Shown: one piece after another, positions 28,017 through 38,435 of the stretch | Layout: each line of letters opens with the position of its first letter | How positions within the stretch are numbered: the stretch's first letter is position 1 | NCBI GenBank assembly: GCA_029339195.1 | Contig: JAPTJF010000516.1 | Coordinates: 1 to 42,022 of the forward strand | Reading direction: 5' to 3' | From: Micractinium sp. NFX-FRZ | Lineage: Eukaryota > Chlorophyta > Trebouxiophyceae > Chlorellales > Chlorellaceae | DNA: 42,022 bases | Notes under the pieces: model-generated | Databases searched by the model: none | Told to the model about the DNA's origin: nothing | Seen by the model: only the letters and a program-made list of their open reading frames with translations | Position numbers and translations under genes: made by a program

Positions 28017-30648
28017 ATGGCTGCGCTCAGCCTCGGCCAGCTTATTGTGTACCCCGTCAAGGCGTGCCGGGGCATCCCGGTGGATAGCGCCGTGGTGACG
28101 CCCACAGGTGCCCGCCGCTGCCCGCCCCCCGTCTGCTGCCCGCCCCACCCCATGCTCTGAGCTTCCTGCCCATCGGGCGCTGCACCGCTGCTCCCCGTCA
28201 GCTTCCTGCACTGCTGATCTGTGGCTCCCTTTGGCCCCGCCACCTGTGCTGCCATGCTCCAAGCGCTGCCACCCTTGCCGCCATCCCGCTGCTGCTCATC
28301 GTGCGCAGCCTCTCTTCTACTTGCCAACCCACCGCAATGCCCAGGCCTGCCTGCTGACCGCCGCAGGCTGGGGTGGCTGTGCTGGAGTGAGATGCTGACT
28401 CACGCCGGCACCAACTTGCCAACCAACGCCCCATGCAGGCCTGCTGTTTGACCGCAACTGGGTGGTTGTGCGGGCTGAGAGCGGCAAGTTCATCACCCAG
28501 CGCCAGCCGGGCTGCTCAAAGTGAGCCAGGGGCGGGTGGGGCGGGGTGGTGGTGGCGAAGGGCACAGACGGGCGGGCAGGGAGGCGCAATTTACTGGGCA
28601 TGAGGTCAGCCTTGCTTGCTACTTCAGGCCTGAGGTCTGCGGCTACTCAGGGAGCACCGTTGCCTGCATCCCGGGTTGTTTTTATTTTTTCACGTTTTTT
28701 GAGCTTGTTACACGTAGAATAGCCATTCTATGTGATTCTTTATCATGGGAGATTGTGCACAGCACAATCAAGAACACTCTGTTGTAGGCTGGGAGCTGCC
28801 AGAGGTGGCCACCTTGCCCCAGGTGGTGTCCCCTGCCTGCCCACCGCCTGAGCCCCTTGGTTATGGAATACAAACCTTGTTGTGCAGGTTGGCGCTGGTG
28901 GAGGTGGCCATTGTGCCAGAGGCGCTGCTGCGGGGCGCTGACCTGGCGGCCTGCCCAGATGCCAAGCTTGTGCTGCGCGCGCCGGGCATGCCGGAGCTGC
29001 AGGTGGGTGGGGCGGAGCGGGGTGTGAACACGGGCTGTTGCGGTGGCGGTGGTTGTTTGTGATGCGGAGGTGCCGGAGGTGCAAGCTGCCTCTGCCGGCG
29101 CCGTGCGTGCCAGTGCTGCAGGCTGGAAGGAGCGAGATGGATGTGGGAAGTTGCTGAGGCAGTTGTCGGGGTGCTTTTTGTGGTTGTTTTGCTGTGGGGA
29201 AAGGCCGAGCAGGCGCTGCGGGTGGCAGGCGTGCAGGAGCTGCACATGCGGTTGGGATGAGGGGCGGTACTGCAGCTGGTGCAGGTACAGTTTTAGTGTG
29301 TACTGCTGCAACTGATTGTCGGCTGAAGCGGGTCGTGGCCACCACACCTTGTGATGAGAGAGGTCTGGCCATGCCTGCCTGGCTGCATTGAAGTTTGGAG
29401 CTTGGCCATGGTCCCAGCGTTATGCATGACAAGGTGGGTGCGTCAAGCCCAAGCGCTGCCACCCTCCTGATGTGCTCCTCACTTGCAACTGCCTCCTGCC
29501 CGCCCCCACCCAACGTGTCAGGTGCCCCTTACGGCGTCGCCTGTGGCCGAAAAGAAGCTGATATCGGTGACGGTGTGGGACTGGAGCGGCACAGCGGCAG
29601 GCAGGTCCCTGCTTGCCACTCTGTTCCTGCCACACATTGGCCTGGAGCTCCCAGGGGCTCAGCACCTGCGGCCTCCCCGCCAGCCAGCTGCACTGTGCAG
29701 CCCATGAGCATGCCCATGCCCAGTGCCTGTGGCTCGACGCCGCCCCCTCCAGCCTGTCACTGACAGTGCCCCCTGGCCTCCCCCAACTGCAGATGAGGGC
29801 GACGCAGCAGGGCAGTGGCTGTCCTCATACCTGGGCCTGCCCGCCCGCTTGGCACGCTATGCCGGGCAGGCGGGGGCGCCGGGCAGGCCGGCCGACGACC
29901 CACAGCGGCGTGCCGTGGACCTAGAATGGGCCACCCCAGCAGACGAAACAGCATTTGCAGACGGCTTCCCTTTCCTCCTGGCCACCGCTGCGTCTCTGGA
30001 TGATCTGAACGCCAGCCTGGCAGCACGCGGCGAGCCTGCCCTGCCCATCAACCGCTTCCGGCCAAACCTGGTGGTGGCGGGGGCAGCGCCCTGGGAGGAG
30101 GACGCCTGGGCCACAGTGCGCATCGGTAGCAGCGACGGCGTGGAGTTTGAGCATGTCAAGCCTTGCTCGCGGTGCAAGGTAAGGGGTGCGGGTGCAAGCG
30201 TGGGCAGGCACGGGCAGGTCCGACTGCAGGGTGGTGGGCACCCTTCCCCGCCAGCACCCCGCTTTCAATGCGCTGTGCATGCCTTGCTGACGTTTGCCGC
30301 GCTGTACCCACACGCCGCACACTCCCCAGTCCCTGTCTCCACACACCCTACCGGCCAGCCTTCCTCCAACCCCCGTCGGGCCTGTCGAGCTAGTGCTGTG
30401 CCCCTGGCTTGCGGCCGCAGGTGACCACCATTGACCAGGCAACTGGGGAGGAGGGGAGGGAGCCTCTCGTGACTATGGGGGACATCCGCTCCGGCCGCAC
30501 CCTGGGCTGGGAGCAGCCGCCGTCATTCAAGGGCTCTGTGTTTTTTGGAATCAACATGGTGGGGCGGCAGCGCGGCGTGGTGCGGCTGGGGGATGCAGTG
30601 TCAGTGACGGCCACGCGCGACGGCCCTCCGCGGCCCAACCCGACGTGA
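28017..30648 (+). CDS. Molybdenum-cofactor MOSC-domain protein, mitochondrial amidoxime reducing component type (mARC), 6 exons, 326 aa
   Basis: Exons 28017-28107, 28439-28520, 28888-29002, 29522-29600, 29793-30178 and 30421-30648. The intron 29601-29792 must use a GC donor, since the nearby GT would bring a stop in frame. mARC reduces N-hydroxylated compounds (amidoximes, N-hydroxylated nucleobases, hydroxylamine) using electrons from cytochrome b5 and its reductase. Residues 1-31 open the beta-barrel MOSC N-domain (LIVYPVKACRGIPV). GLLFDRNWVVVRAESGKFITQRQ is the family signature. VTVWDWSGTAADEGDAAGQWLSSYLG opens the second half, followed by RFRPNLVV. Cys250, in SRCKVTTID, is the expected molybdenum ligand. 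GDIRSGRTLGW and FFGINMV close the domain. As in plant forms, there is no long N-terminal anchor. A TGTAA follows at 30903. Confidence 0.93.
28308..28372 (+). repeat. Decayed copy of the mARC exon 2 acceptor edge in intron 1
   Basis: The real edge reads ACTTGCCAACCAACGCCCCATGCAGGCCTGCTGTTTGACCGC (28413-28453). About 100 bases earlier (28318-28366) the same order appears: ACTTGCCAACCCACCGCAAT, then GCCCAGGCCTGCCTGCTGACCGC. It contains an extra base and a stop in the exon frame. Confidence 0.75.
29058..29250 (+). repeat. Weak copies of the mARC exon 3 end in the following intron
   Basis: The real exon end is CGGGCATGCCGGAGCTGCAG followed by GTGGG. Related strings are GCGGAGGTGCCGGAGGTGCA near 29062 and GTGGCAGGCGTGCAGGAGCT near 29222. 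The match is partial and this is the least certain of the exon-edge copies. Confidence 0.45.
29601..29792 (+). other. GC-AG intron in the mARC gene
   Basis: The exon ends GCGGCAG and the intron begins GCAGGTCC. The GT four bases on would change phase and give AGA TGA at the join. The GC donor leaves one base that joins AT of the next exon as GAT, giving SGTAADEGD, which fits the family. Confidence 0.8.
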
Positions 30649-31120
30649 TGTGATGTGATGGCAATCTCTCCTTGGCTCTCTTGGCTTGCTTCTCCCGTAT
30701 GCGCACCGTGCCACCAGGCCCGAAACCTTCCATGCACGTCTATTGCGCTGGCTAGCGCCAGACATCCTGCACAACAGTACAGCTCCCGTCCGTACCGCTG
30801 GAAGCCGATGGAAGCTGTTCGCATGCCGGTTGGACAAGGCACATTCAGGGCTTGTCAACTTGTAGTACCTCCATGTAAGCTTCAGCAAGCACATTTCACA
30901 GCTGTAAGCATCGGTAGGTGCACACAGGGGCCAGCAGGAGGGACCTCCCGGCACCGTGGCTAATGTGCCTGGCGGCGCCAGCTGGGCCGCCCCACCAAGA
31001 AGGTCGGGGGCCTCGTGTCGGCGGGCTTTGTTGCTTGAGCTGCTTCTTCCCGCTGATCACCGCTGCCAAAAACCACACTCCTAGGACACCGCAGGCTAGG
31101 CTAGGGCTTTGCAGGAGGCC
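30649..31120. other. Spacer between mARC and dihydropyrimidine dehydrogenase genes
   Basis: The two genes run in the same direction with 472 bases between stop and start. TGTAA at 30903-30907 is the likely end of the mARC transcript, which leaves about 215 bases for the next promoter and leader. A short TGATG repeat directly follows the mARC stop. No coding sequence is seen. Confidence 0.55.
30903..30907 (+). terminator. TGTAA polyadenylation signal, mARC gene
   Basis: It lies 255 bases downstream of the TGA at 30646-30648. Confidence 0.6.
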
Positions 31121-34100
31121 ATGTCGCTTACAGTCAGCTTGCGGCCGGCGGTGTTCCCCGCCAAGACCTCTAGCAGCAGACCAGGTGACCGCGGTGCAGG
31201 GATCGCTGGCCATTTGGCCTGCCGACACCGCCAAAGCGTTGGGCCCACCCTGTCCGCCTCTCACCCTCCCCCGCTGCAGCGAGGCGCAGCAGACAGGCCG
31301 GCCTGGCCGTGCGGGCGAGGCAAGATAGCGTTTTGGATGCGGAGCCCTCGGTTGACTTGGTGCGCTGGGCCGCCAGGCAGCAGTGGCGGCGGCGGCAGCC
31401 CCTGCCGCGCCTGCACGCAGGGACTGCCTTGCTGCTGTGTGCATCCAGGGATGCTCACGGCAACCACAACTGCACATGACCACAGACCACCTTCCGCGCT
31501 GCAAATGGCTGCCCACTGTGCCAACCGCCGCCCCCTGCCCTGCCTGCCTGCCCACCCGCCCCACCTCGCCCCACCCTGCAGGTCAATGGTGCGGTCACCT
31601 CAGGCCCCAGCCTGGCTGTTGAAGTGAATGGCCTCAAGCTGCCCAACCCCTTTGTCATTGGGTCCGGCCCCCCGGGCACCAACTACGCTGTGATGAAGAA
31701 GGCGTTTGATGAGGGGTGGGGCGCCGTGATTGCCAAGACAGTGAGCCTGGACAGCTCAAAGGTGGTCAACGTCACGCCCCGGTGAGACAGCAACGTGTAG
31801 GTTGGGGTGCGGGAGAAGTTTGGGGTTGCGTGAGCGTTCACACGAGCGCTGGGCGATCTGCCTATTTTGCCTTCCCTTCAGTGGTTCCGCCACGCCACGA
31901 TGACCGAGCAGCGGTGGCGGCGAGCTGGCTGGGTGCTGCCTTCTCAGGACCCCACCCCACCCCAGCCTCCTCCCCTGTCCCTCCTTCCCCTCCTCCCCTG
32001 TGCAGCTACGCCAAGATGAAGAGCGCCGATGGCAAGGAGGTGATTGGGTGGGAGAACATTGAGCTGATCAGCGACCGCCCGCTGGAGACGATGCTCAAGG
32101 AGTTCAAGCAGCTCAAGGCGGAGTTCCCCGACCGCGTCCTGATTGCCAGCATCATGGAGGAATACAACAAGCCGGCGGTGAGTGCGTACGTAAGACAGGC
32201 TGTGCCTGTCTAGTTTGATTGTTGCTGTGTCTGTGTCGAAGGTGGGAAGCCTGGGACTGCACTCTGACTGCCAGCCAGCACCATGGAGGAGTACAACAAG
32301 CCGGCGGTTGATAAGACAAGGTTGTGCGTATTCAAGTGATTGTTGCCGTGGCGGTGTGGAGGGTGGGAGGCCTGGGACTGCATTCTGACTGCCACCATGG
32401 AGTACTACAAGCCGGCAGGCTGAGGTGATTTGAATGCTGCTGTGGCTGTGTCGACGGTGGGAGGTCTCGGGCCGCATGAGCCGGCAAACGGAGGGCAGGC
32501 AGCCGGCGGTGAGTGCTTACGTGCATGCTTACGTGCATCGACCCATGCCTCCACCTTCCACGTGCGTCACCTGCCGTGCCCTGCCCGCCTGCCTGCAGTG
32601 GGAGGAGCTGATTGAGCGGTGCCAGGAGGCGGGGGTGGACGCTTTTGAGATCAACTTCTCCTGCCCCCACGGCATGCCGGAGCGCAAGATGGGGATGGCC
32701 ATGGGGCAGGTGGGAGGCTGGCACCCTAACTTCCTGTACCTCTCCGGTCTTGGTGTACCCTCTCTGGTCTTGGTGTGTGCATTGGGTGGCCATGGGGCAG
32801 GCGGGGGGCTGGCTGGCTGGGTGGGAGCGAGGGCGGCTGGGCTGAGGTGTGCCTTGAACAAAGACCTTGGTGGGGATTGGGATCAGGTCGTGCCTGTTGC
32901 CACAGTGCCAACTGCCCGCCCCGCCCTGCCCCTATCCCCGCACTCTGCCTGTCCTCCCGTCTGCCCGCCAGCCATCCTGCATGCCATCTCTCTCCCTTCC
33001 CGCCTCCCGCCTCGCTTTCCCCCTTCACGTCCTGCGCCACTCCACACAGACACACGCACACAGACACAGACACACACACACACACATGCCGCCCCGCAGG
33101 ACTGCGAGGTGCTGCACGAGGTGTGCGGCTGGATCAACGCCAAGTCCACCATCCCGGTGTGGGCCAAAATGACGCCCAACATCACGGGTGGGGCGGGGCG
33201 GGGCGGGGACAGCCCCTGCCTGGCTGCAGGGCTGCCTTTGCTGTGGGCTGGCTGGCTGTGTGGGCCAGGATGGTGCGCACACCACGGGTGGGCAGGGCGG
33301 GGCAGGTGTGTGGGTGGGAGGAGCTCCGGGGGGTGCGGGGCAGACTGGCAATGGGGTGGGGCATGCCCGCTGGCTGCCTGTCTGCTGTGCACTAACTGAG
33401 CGGCCAGGATCGCCTCCCACGGGAGCACCCTGATCCTGCGCAAGCCCCTCACCCGGGCCGCCTGCCTCCTGCTCCTGCCCCTGAACACACACTCACCAGT
33501 GCCGCGCCTCGGCCCTCTCTTTCCCTGCAGACATCTCGGTGCCGGCGCGCACCGCGCTGGCTGCCGGGTGCGAGGGCGTTGCCGCCATCAACACCATCAC
33601 CTCCGTCATGGGCATCAACCTCGACACGCTGCGCCCAGAGCCCTGCGGTGAGCAGGCGTGCACGGCTGAGGGCTGGGTGGGGCACTGCTGAGGCTGCTGC
33701 TAGGGGCGCTGCTGACGCTGCTGCTGCTGGTCTGCCTGCCACGCTGCGGGCACAGCATGCACCGTATGTGAAACAGGCGGCAGCGCAGCAAAGCGCAACT
33801 GGAGTCACCCTGCCTCGCTCGTCGCTTGCTGCCCTTGCCCCCCCAACCCCCCACCCATGCTGCAGTGGAGGGCCACAGCACGCCGGGCGGCCATTTAGCA
33901 TTGCAGTCCATCACAGCGCAGCACGCCTGACCCTGCCGCTCGTCGCTTGCTGCCGTCCCCCCTCTCCCCCCTGCCTGCCGCAGTGGAGGGCCACAGCACG
34001 CCGGGCGGATACTCCAGCAAGGCGGTGAAGCCCATTGCCCTGGCCAAGTGCATGTCCATTGCACAGGTGGGGACTGTGAACATACACACACGCACGAGTT

Positions 34101-36126
34101 GCTGAAGCAAGGGTTTCATTGTTGCAGCTTGATTAGTCTGGACAAGCAGTTTAATTTCAGCCATAAAAGGCGCCTGCATCGCCCTGGCCAAGTGCATGGA
34201 AACGGGGTGTTGTGTTTCGCCGTACAACAGTGCCGATGAAGTATCTGGCCAAGTTTCCAATGCCCAGCTGGGTGGGTGCGACATGTCTCAAAAAGACAGC
34301 TCGCAGCCACGCCTGCAGCTGCACGTACAGGCGGGCACAGGTGCACGTCTGGCCGTGTCACGCCCGCCTCTCATCCCCCCAGCCCTCCTGCTCTGCACCT
34401 GCCCCTGCACCAGTGTCCCCCCCCAACCCCCACCCGCCACATTCATCTCGCCCTCCCTCCACTCTTAGCAATAGATGGTGGCAATAGATGAACCAATGTG
34501 GAGCGCCTCACTCACCCCCTCCCATCCCTTCCCTTCCACCCGCCTGCAGATGATCAAGCACGACTTCCCCGATGGCGGGCGCAGCCTGAGCGGGCTGGGC
34601 GGCGTCAACACGGGGCGGGATGCGGCCGAGTTCATCCTGCTGGGGTCCAACACCGTGCAGGTGAGTGTGCGGCTGCTGGCTGTGAACTTCCCGCTGCAGG
34701 CGTGGCGGTTGCCTTGCCGCGGCAGGCTTGTCTGTTGCCTTTCTGCTGCTGCGAACGTGGGCACTGTGGCCGGGGAGGGGTTCGGTAGTAGAGTTAGTGG
34801 CAGAGGCAAGTAGGGGTGGGGGGCTGCATGTTTCTGTTGGCTGGGCTGAAACACTGGGCAGGTAGGGGAGGGGGAGCAGCGTTGGGCGGGACGGTCCGGA
34901 GGGGCAAGGCTGGGGTGAGACGCAGCAGGCAGAGTTGATACTGGTGGGGTCCGACACTGCTCGGGGGGCCGGCCAGCGAGGTGGCTTCCTGATGTGTGTT
35001 GTGGGGGCAAGTGGCAGGGTGCGGCGCGCATGGCGGGTGTGGCGGCAGCACACGCCTGTGTGGCCTGGCGCCGAGGTGGGTGGAGGCAGGCGTGCCTGGC
35101 TGCGGCGTGCCCATGCCAGCCCCGCGCTGGGCTGGCGCTGGGTGGCTGAGCTGGAGCAGACTGCCGTCCTGCCTGAACTCGCTTTCTTTGCCTCCCTCAC
35201 TGTCTGCCCAATTGTGCCTTGTCCCCCTCCTGCCCTGTCGCAGGTGTGCACTGGCGTGATGCTGCACGGCTACCCGCTGATCAAGAAGCTGTGCGGAGGC
35301 CTGCAGGTGTGTGCTGCGTGTGCCGCGTGTGCTGTGGGCATGGGAGGCCTGCAGGAGCGCCGTGGTGGCAGAGGGGTGCCGCTGCCGAGCGGCCGTCAGA
35401 CAGGCTGCCAGCGGGTGGGGCAGCGACAGGGGCGGGGCGGGGGCGCACTCTGCCTTCTTCGCTGCATGCTTGCTGACGACAGATGGCGCCCAGCTGGGCG
35501 CCAAGCCCAGGCCCCGCATGGCTGTGAGTCAATGCATCACTCTCATCAAATGCCCCGGGCTGCCTGTGCGTGCCCCGCCCTCCACCCATGTCCATGGAGC
35601 AGCACGACTTGCGGCCCGCCTGTCGCCCCACTTCACCACCCACCCACCCAGACTCGTGCACCTGGTGCCCCTTCCTCCTGCAGGCCTTCGTTGGTGTGCA
35701 GCACAACACTGCCACCTGGGCACGAATTCTGGGCTGCCTCTCGCCCCACCGCCCACCCCCATCCCTCTGTCTCCCTCTTTGGCCCCGCCCTTCTCCCCCC
35801 TGCAGGCCCTCATGGCGCAGCACGGCATACTGTCCCTGAAACGACCTCTTGGACGCTCCCCTGCCCTACTTCCCCACCCACCCCACCCCCGTCCTCCCCT
35901 CCCCCCATGCTTCCTGCAGGCCTTCATGTCGCAGCACGACTTTGCCAGCCTGGACGACTTCCGGGGCGCCTCCCTGCCCTACTTCACCACCCACCACGAG
36001 CTGGTGCGCATGCAGCGGGAGGCGCTGGACGCCAAGAAGAAGGCGCGGGTGGGGCTGGCCAAGGACGACGAGTGGAGCGGGGACGGGTTTGTGGCGGAGG
36101 CGGAGAGCATGGTGTCCAACTCCTGA
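31121..36126 (+). CDS. PYD1: Dihydropyrimidine dehydrogenase (NADP+), plant PYD1 type, 11 exons, 431 aa
   Basis: Exons 31121-31184, 31280-31359, 31582-31781, 32006-32177, 32599-32709, 33100-33187, 33531-33647, 33984-34066, 34550-34660, 35244-35306 and 35920-36126. All joins keep phase; the end of exon 2 is the least certain. The enzyme reduces uracil and thymine with NADPH, the first step of pyrimidine breakdown, in plastids of plants. Residues 1 to about 45 are rich in Ser, Arg and Ala with few acids (ending VRARQ), a likely plastid transit peptide. The FMN-barrel follows: LPNPFVIGSGPPGTNY, GWGAVIAKTVSLDSSKV, IASIMEEYNK, and NFSCPHGMPERKMG with Cys194 as the expected catalytic acid. WAKMTPNITDI, GGVNTGRDAAEFILLGSNTV and VCTGVMLHGYPLIK come later. 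It is the short plant form without the FeS and flavin domains of the animal enzyme, and it ends GDGFVAEAESMVSNS as plant PYD1 does. Its introns carry the richest set of exon-edge copies in the window. Confidence 0.95.
32270..32530 (+). repeat. Three decayed copies of PYD1 exon 4 end in the following intron
   Basis: The real end is ATCATGGAGGAATACAACAAGCCGGCG followed by the GTGAGTGCGTACG donor side. Copies: 32281-32310 (CCATGGAGGAGTACAACAAG then CCGGCG), 32394-32420 (CCATGGAGTACTACAAGCCG), and 32500-32528 (AGCCGGCGGTGAGTGCTTAC). The intron strings TGCTGTGTCTGTGTCGA and GGTGGGAAGCCTGGGACTGC recur between them, so unit length is roughly 100-115 bases. Confidence 0.88.
32745..32815 (+). repeat. 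Decayed copy of PYD1 exon 5 donor edge
   Basis: The exon edge GGCCATGGGGCAGGTGGGAG at 32697 recurs as GGCCATGGGGCAGGCGGGGG at 32788. The donor GT is changed to GC, and TCTCTGGTCTTGGTGT is shared in the flanks. Confidence 0.75.
33061..33085 (+). repeat. (CA)n microsatellite next to a splice acceptor
   Basis: An interrupted CACA/CAGACA tract runs into the GCCGCCCCGCAG acceptor of PYD1 exon 6. Confidence 0.85.
33235..33305 (+). repeat. Decayed copy of PYD1 exon 6 end and donor
   Basis: The exon end reads GTGTGGGCCAAAATGACGCC, then CAACATCACGG and GTGGGGCGGGGCGG. At 33257 the order GTGTGGGCCAGGATGGTGCG, CACACCACGG, GTGGGCAGGGCGGGGC returns, with the GTGGG donor retained. Confidence 0.8.
33858..33895 (+). 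repeat. Decayed copy of PYD1 exon 8 acceptor edge in the preceding intron
   Basis: CTGCAGTGGAGGGCCACAGC, then ACGCCGGGCGG, at 33860-33891 is almost identical to the real acceptor edge at 33978-34012. It diverges after GGCGG. About 118 bases separate copy and original, and the flank CTCGCTCGTCGCTTGCTGCC is repeated too. Confidence 0.88.
34170..34275 (+). repeat. Decayed copies of PYD1 exon 8 end in the following intron
   Basis: The exon end contains ATTGCCCTGGCCAAGTGCAT. Copies are ATCGCCCTGGCCAAGTGCAT at 34177 and a weak GTATCTGGCCAAGTTTCCA at 34241. The first is a near-perfect 20-base match but lacks the following CCATTGCACAG and donor. Confidence 0.75.
34923..34970 (+). repeat. Decayed copy of PYD1 exon 9 end in the following intron
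   Basis: The exon end reads GCCGAGTTCATCCTGCTGGG, then GTCCAACACCGTGCAG. The intron holds GGCAGAGTTGATACTGGTGG, then GGTCCGACACTGCTCGG. The donor is lost. Confidence 0.7.
35590..35890 (+). repeat. Three decayed copies of the PYD1 exon 11 start in the preceding intron
   Basis: The real edge is TTCCTGCAGGCCTTCATGTC, GCAGCACGAC, and later CTGCCCTACTTCACCACCCA. Copies: about 35590-35650 (ATGGAGCAGCACGACTTGCG, then CACTTCACCACCCA), about 35673-35720 (CTCCTGCAGGCCTTCGTTGG, then GCAGCACAAC) and about 35798-35885 (CCCCTGCAGGCCCTCATGGC, GCAGCACGGC, CTGCCCTACTTCCCCACCCA). Each keeps a CTGCAG acceptor or the coding part, but indels break the frame. Confidence 0.88.
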
Positions 36127-36586
36127 GGCGGCCCGGGAGGCGACAGCTGGGCGGCCAACATGGCGCCTGCCACGTGGGGGCGTTGCTTGTCTGCTGCCCA
36201 GCTGAAGCCGTTGCTGATCAAGCGGCTGGCCGGCTGGCTGGGTCCTCTGACGGCCAAATGTGCGGCATGCACAGCCTGCAAGAGCCGCGCCAGACCTGAC
36301 TTTGCACCTGACCTGCCTTGCTTGCTTGCTTACCGTTGAGGGCTAGGTAGCTGCCCGCCCCAGCTCGTGAGTTCAACCAGACCAGAGTAGAACAGGGCGC
36401 TTGTCCGCCACTGACTGACTGCCCGCCCACTCTGTGCCCACTGAGCTACTGAGCTGCACTCTATATGTACCGCCCCCAAAGCGGCCTCACACTGTGTACC
36501 ATGTCCTTCCCCCTTCTTCTGTGTTTTATTCCCACCCTGAGCGTGAGGCCCTATTGCTGCCATGCTATGCGGGGCGCACACACACA

Positions 36587-36591
36587 TGTAA
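36587..36591 (+). terminator. TGTAA polyadenylation signal, PYD1 gene
   Basis: TGTAA follows a CACACA run, 461 bases past the stop at 36126. Confidence 0.55.
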
Positions 36592-36950
36592 CAACACGCT
36601 GGCTCTCAGAGCAACTTGCAGCAGAGGGGAGGGACAGCATGCCAGGCGGTGCGAGGTGTCGAACTGCAGCAGGGCCGGCCAGCCGGGCAGGGGATGCAGT
36701 GCAGATGCAATGCATGGCCAAAACCTGCTTGGGGCCCTCAAGTGCGGCTGCTCTGCTCCCGAGATGCCCTCCACCTCCTGATGTATCCAGGGGGTGGGAT
36801 GGCGGCGCCAGGCTATCTCTCAAGCTGAGGTGGCGGGCGGGGTGGCAGGCCCAAGATGGGAGATGGCGGCAGGCATGTGAGTTACGACGCAATGACAGGC
36901 GTGCCTGCACAGGCCGCTCTCCCCGACGGAATGCCTGGTGGGCTGGGCGC

Positions 36951-37095
36951 AGGTGTCATGATGTGCAGAGCATGCCGCAGGCGAGCAGCAGCAAGGGAGG
37001 GTTCTGGGTGGCAAATGCATGGCGCATGCACGGGCAGATGGCAGAGCGAGTGTCACCTGTGCCTATTTGGGTGGCGGTGGCGGGCAGGCGGGCAA
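36951..37095 (+). repeat. Dispersed repeat, copy 1
   Basis: Shared blocks with copy 2 (39757-39905) in the same order are GTGCAGAGCAT, GCAGGCGAGCAGCAGCA, GGGAGGGTT, TGGGTGGC or TGGCGTGC, GCATGCACGGGCAGA, AGCGAGTGTCACCTG and CCTATTTGGGTGGCGGTGG. A looser G-rich similarity continues for a few hundred bases on both sides. No terminal repeats or coding capacity are visible. Confidence 0.75.
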
Positions 37096-38435
37096 GAGGT
37101 TTGGGGCGGGGCGCAGTGGCGGCCAAGGGGATGGCGGCCGGGAAGAATGCGGAGGGGGAGGTGGTGGGCTGGGAGAGGCAGGCCGAGGACATGGTGGAGG
37201 GGGCGGTTTTGCCCATGGGGAGGAGGCTCGCGGGGAGCGCAGGGAGGGCTGTAGTGAGCGGGGAGATGGCGTTGAGGGGGGAAGGGCGGAAAGTGCTTGG
37301 AGCAGGGGGCGGTGGGCGGGGGGGAGGCAGAGAGTGGCGGGCAGCCGGCGGGGAAGGAGGCGGCGGAAGCGGGCAGGGAGGAAGCGGGGGCGGGAGGTGC
37401 TGCACGCGTGTGGGGGCGGGGCGGGATGGGCGCGGCGGGCGGGCAGACGCACGAAAAACGGGGCAACAGCGTGCATCACAGCAGCGGCAGTGGCAAGCAT
37501 TAGGGGTGGTTTAGGCAGGATATTGCTGCCCGGCAGTACCGCTGGGCTGGCGGCCCCTCTGACCAGCAACCTCGCCGCCCAGAGGGATGGATGCACTCAG
37601 ACTTTGCAACGGCACTACCTGCTGCGGTGCATGCCTGTGCCGGTGCTGTGCGTACAATGGCAGGCTTTTAAACAGCCTGCAGCAATGGGAGGAAACCGAG
37701 GGAAGCAAGGGACTGCAGCCAACAAAGCGTGGGGTTGAGAAACCCGTCAGGAAATCCAGCCAAGGGCACCAGTTAGCTACCCATAAACAGCAGCTGGGCA
37801 TGTCAAAGTGGCGGTGACACGTCGTCACCCAACAACATCACACACGTGTGCCGGAGAATGCGGAAATGTTACAAGAGCAAAGGATTACAGCATGTACGGG
37901 TGGGTGAGGCAAAACGCTGAATCGTCCTGCAAGGCACGGGCAACAGCCCAATTCTGCCGGCCGCCACGCCGCGCCGCTCACACCACCGCTGCCGGCGCCG
38001 CGCAGCCGCCACCACCGCTTCTGTTTGATTTCTCCCAGTCAACCTCGCTGTCGCCGTTGCCGCCGCCGCTGGTTGCAACGCAGCCGCCCCTGCGGTGCCT
38101 GTGCAGCGACATCTGGATGTCTTGTGAAGCCCCTGCAGCAGCAGCAGGCGCAAACGCAGCAGCATGGCAGTTCAACTTTCCTGAACATGGGCTGCTTGCA
38201 TCAGAGCGGTGCAACAACTAGGTCGGCACTGTGCTGCCAGGCAGGCAGCCCCTGCCTGACGTGCACGCCAGGGGAAGGTGGGTGGGTGCGGCAGCGGTGG
38301 TGGGTGGGTGGGAGGGCTGATGGGAGCTCGTTGCTGCTTGAATACATCCAAGGCCACGCTTTCCGCCGGCCACGCACACTTGCCAAAGTGAAATGCAGGC
38401 GGTGCCGGCCGGTGCCAGGGGAGACCAACAGCCCC

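Noticed and set aside
31121..36126. Fusion of mARC and PYD1 into one protein
   Set aside because: mARC has its own stop at 30648 followed by a TGTAA signal, and PYD1 has its own ATG with a transit-like leader.
36465..37514. A 349-codon plus-strand open frame
   Set aside because: It lies in extremely G-rich DNA where stop codons are rare, starts in the PYD1 3' UTR and overlaps a dispersed repeat. Its product is Gly/Arg/Ala filler with no family features.
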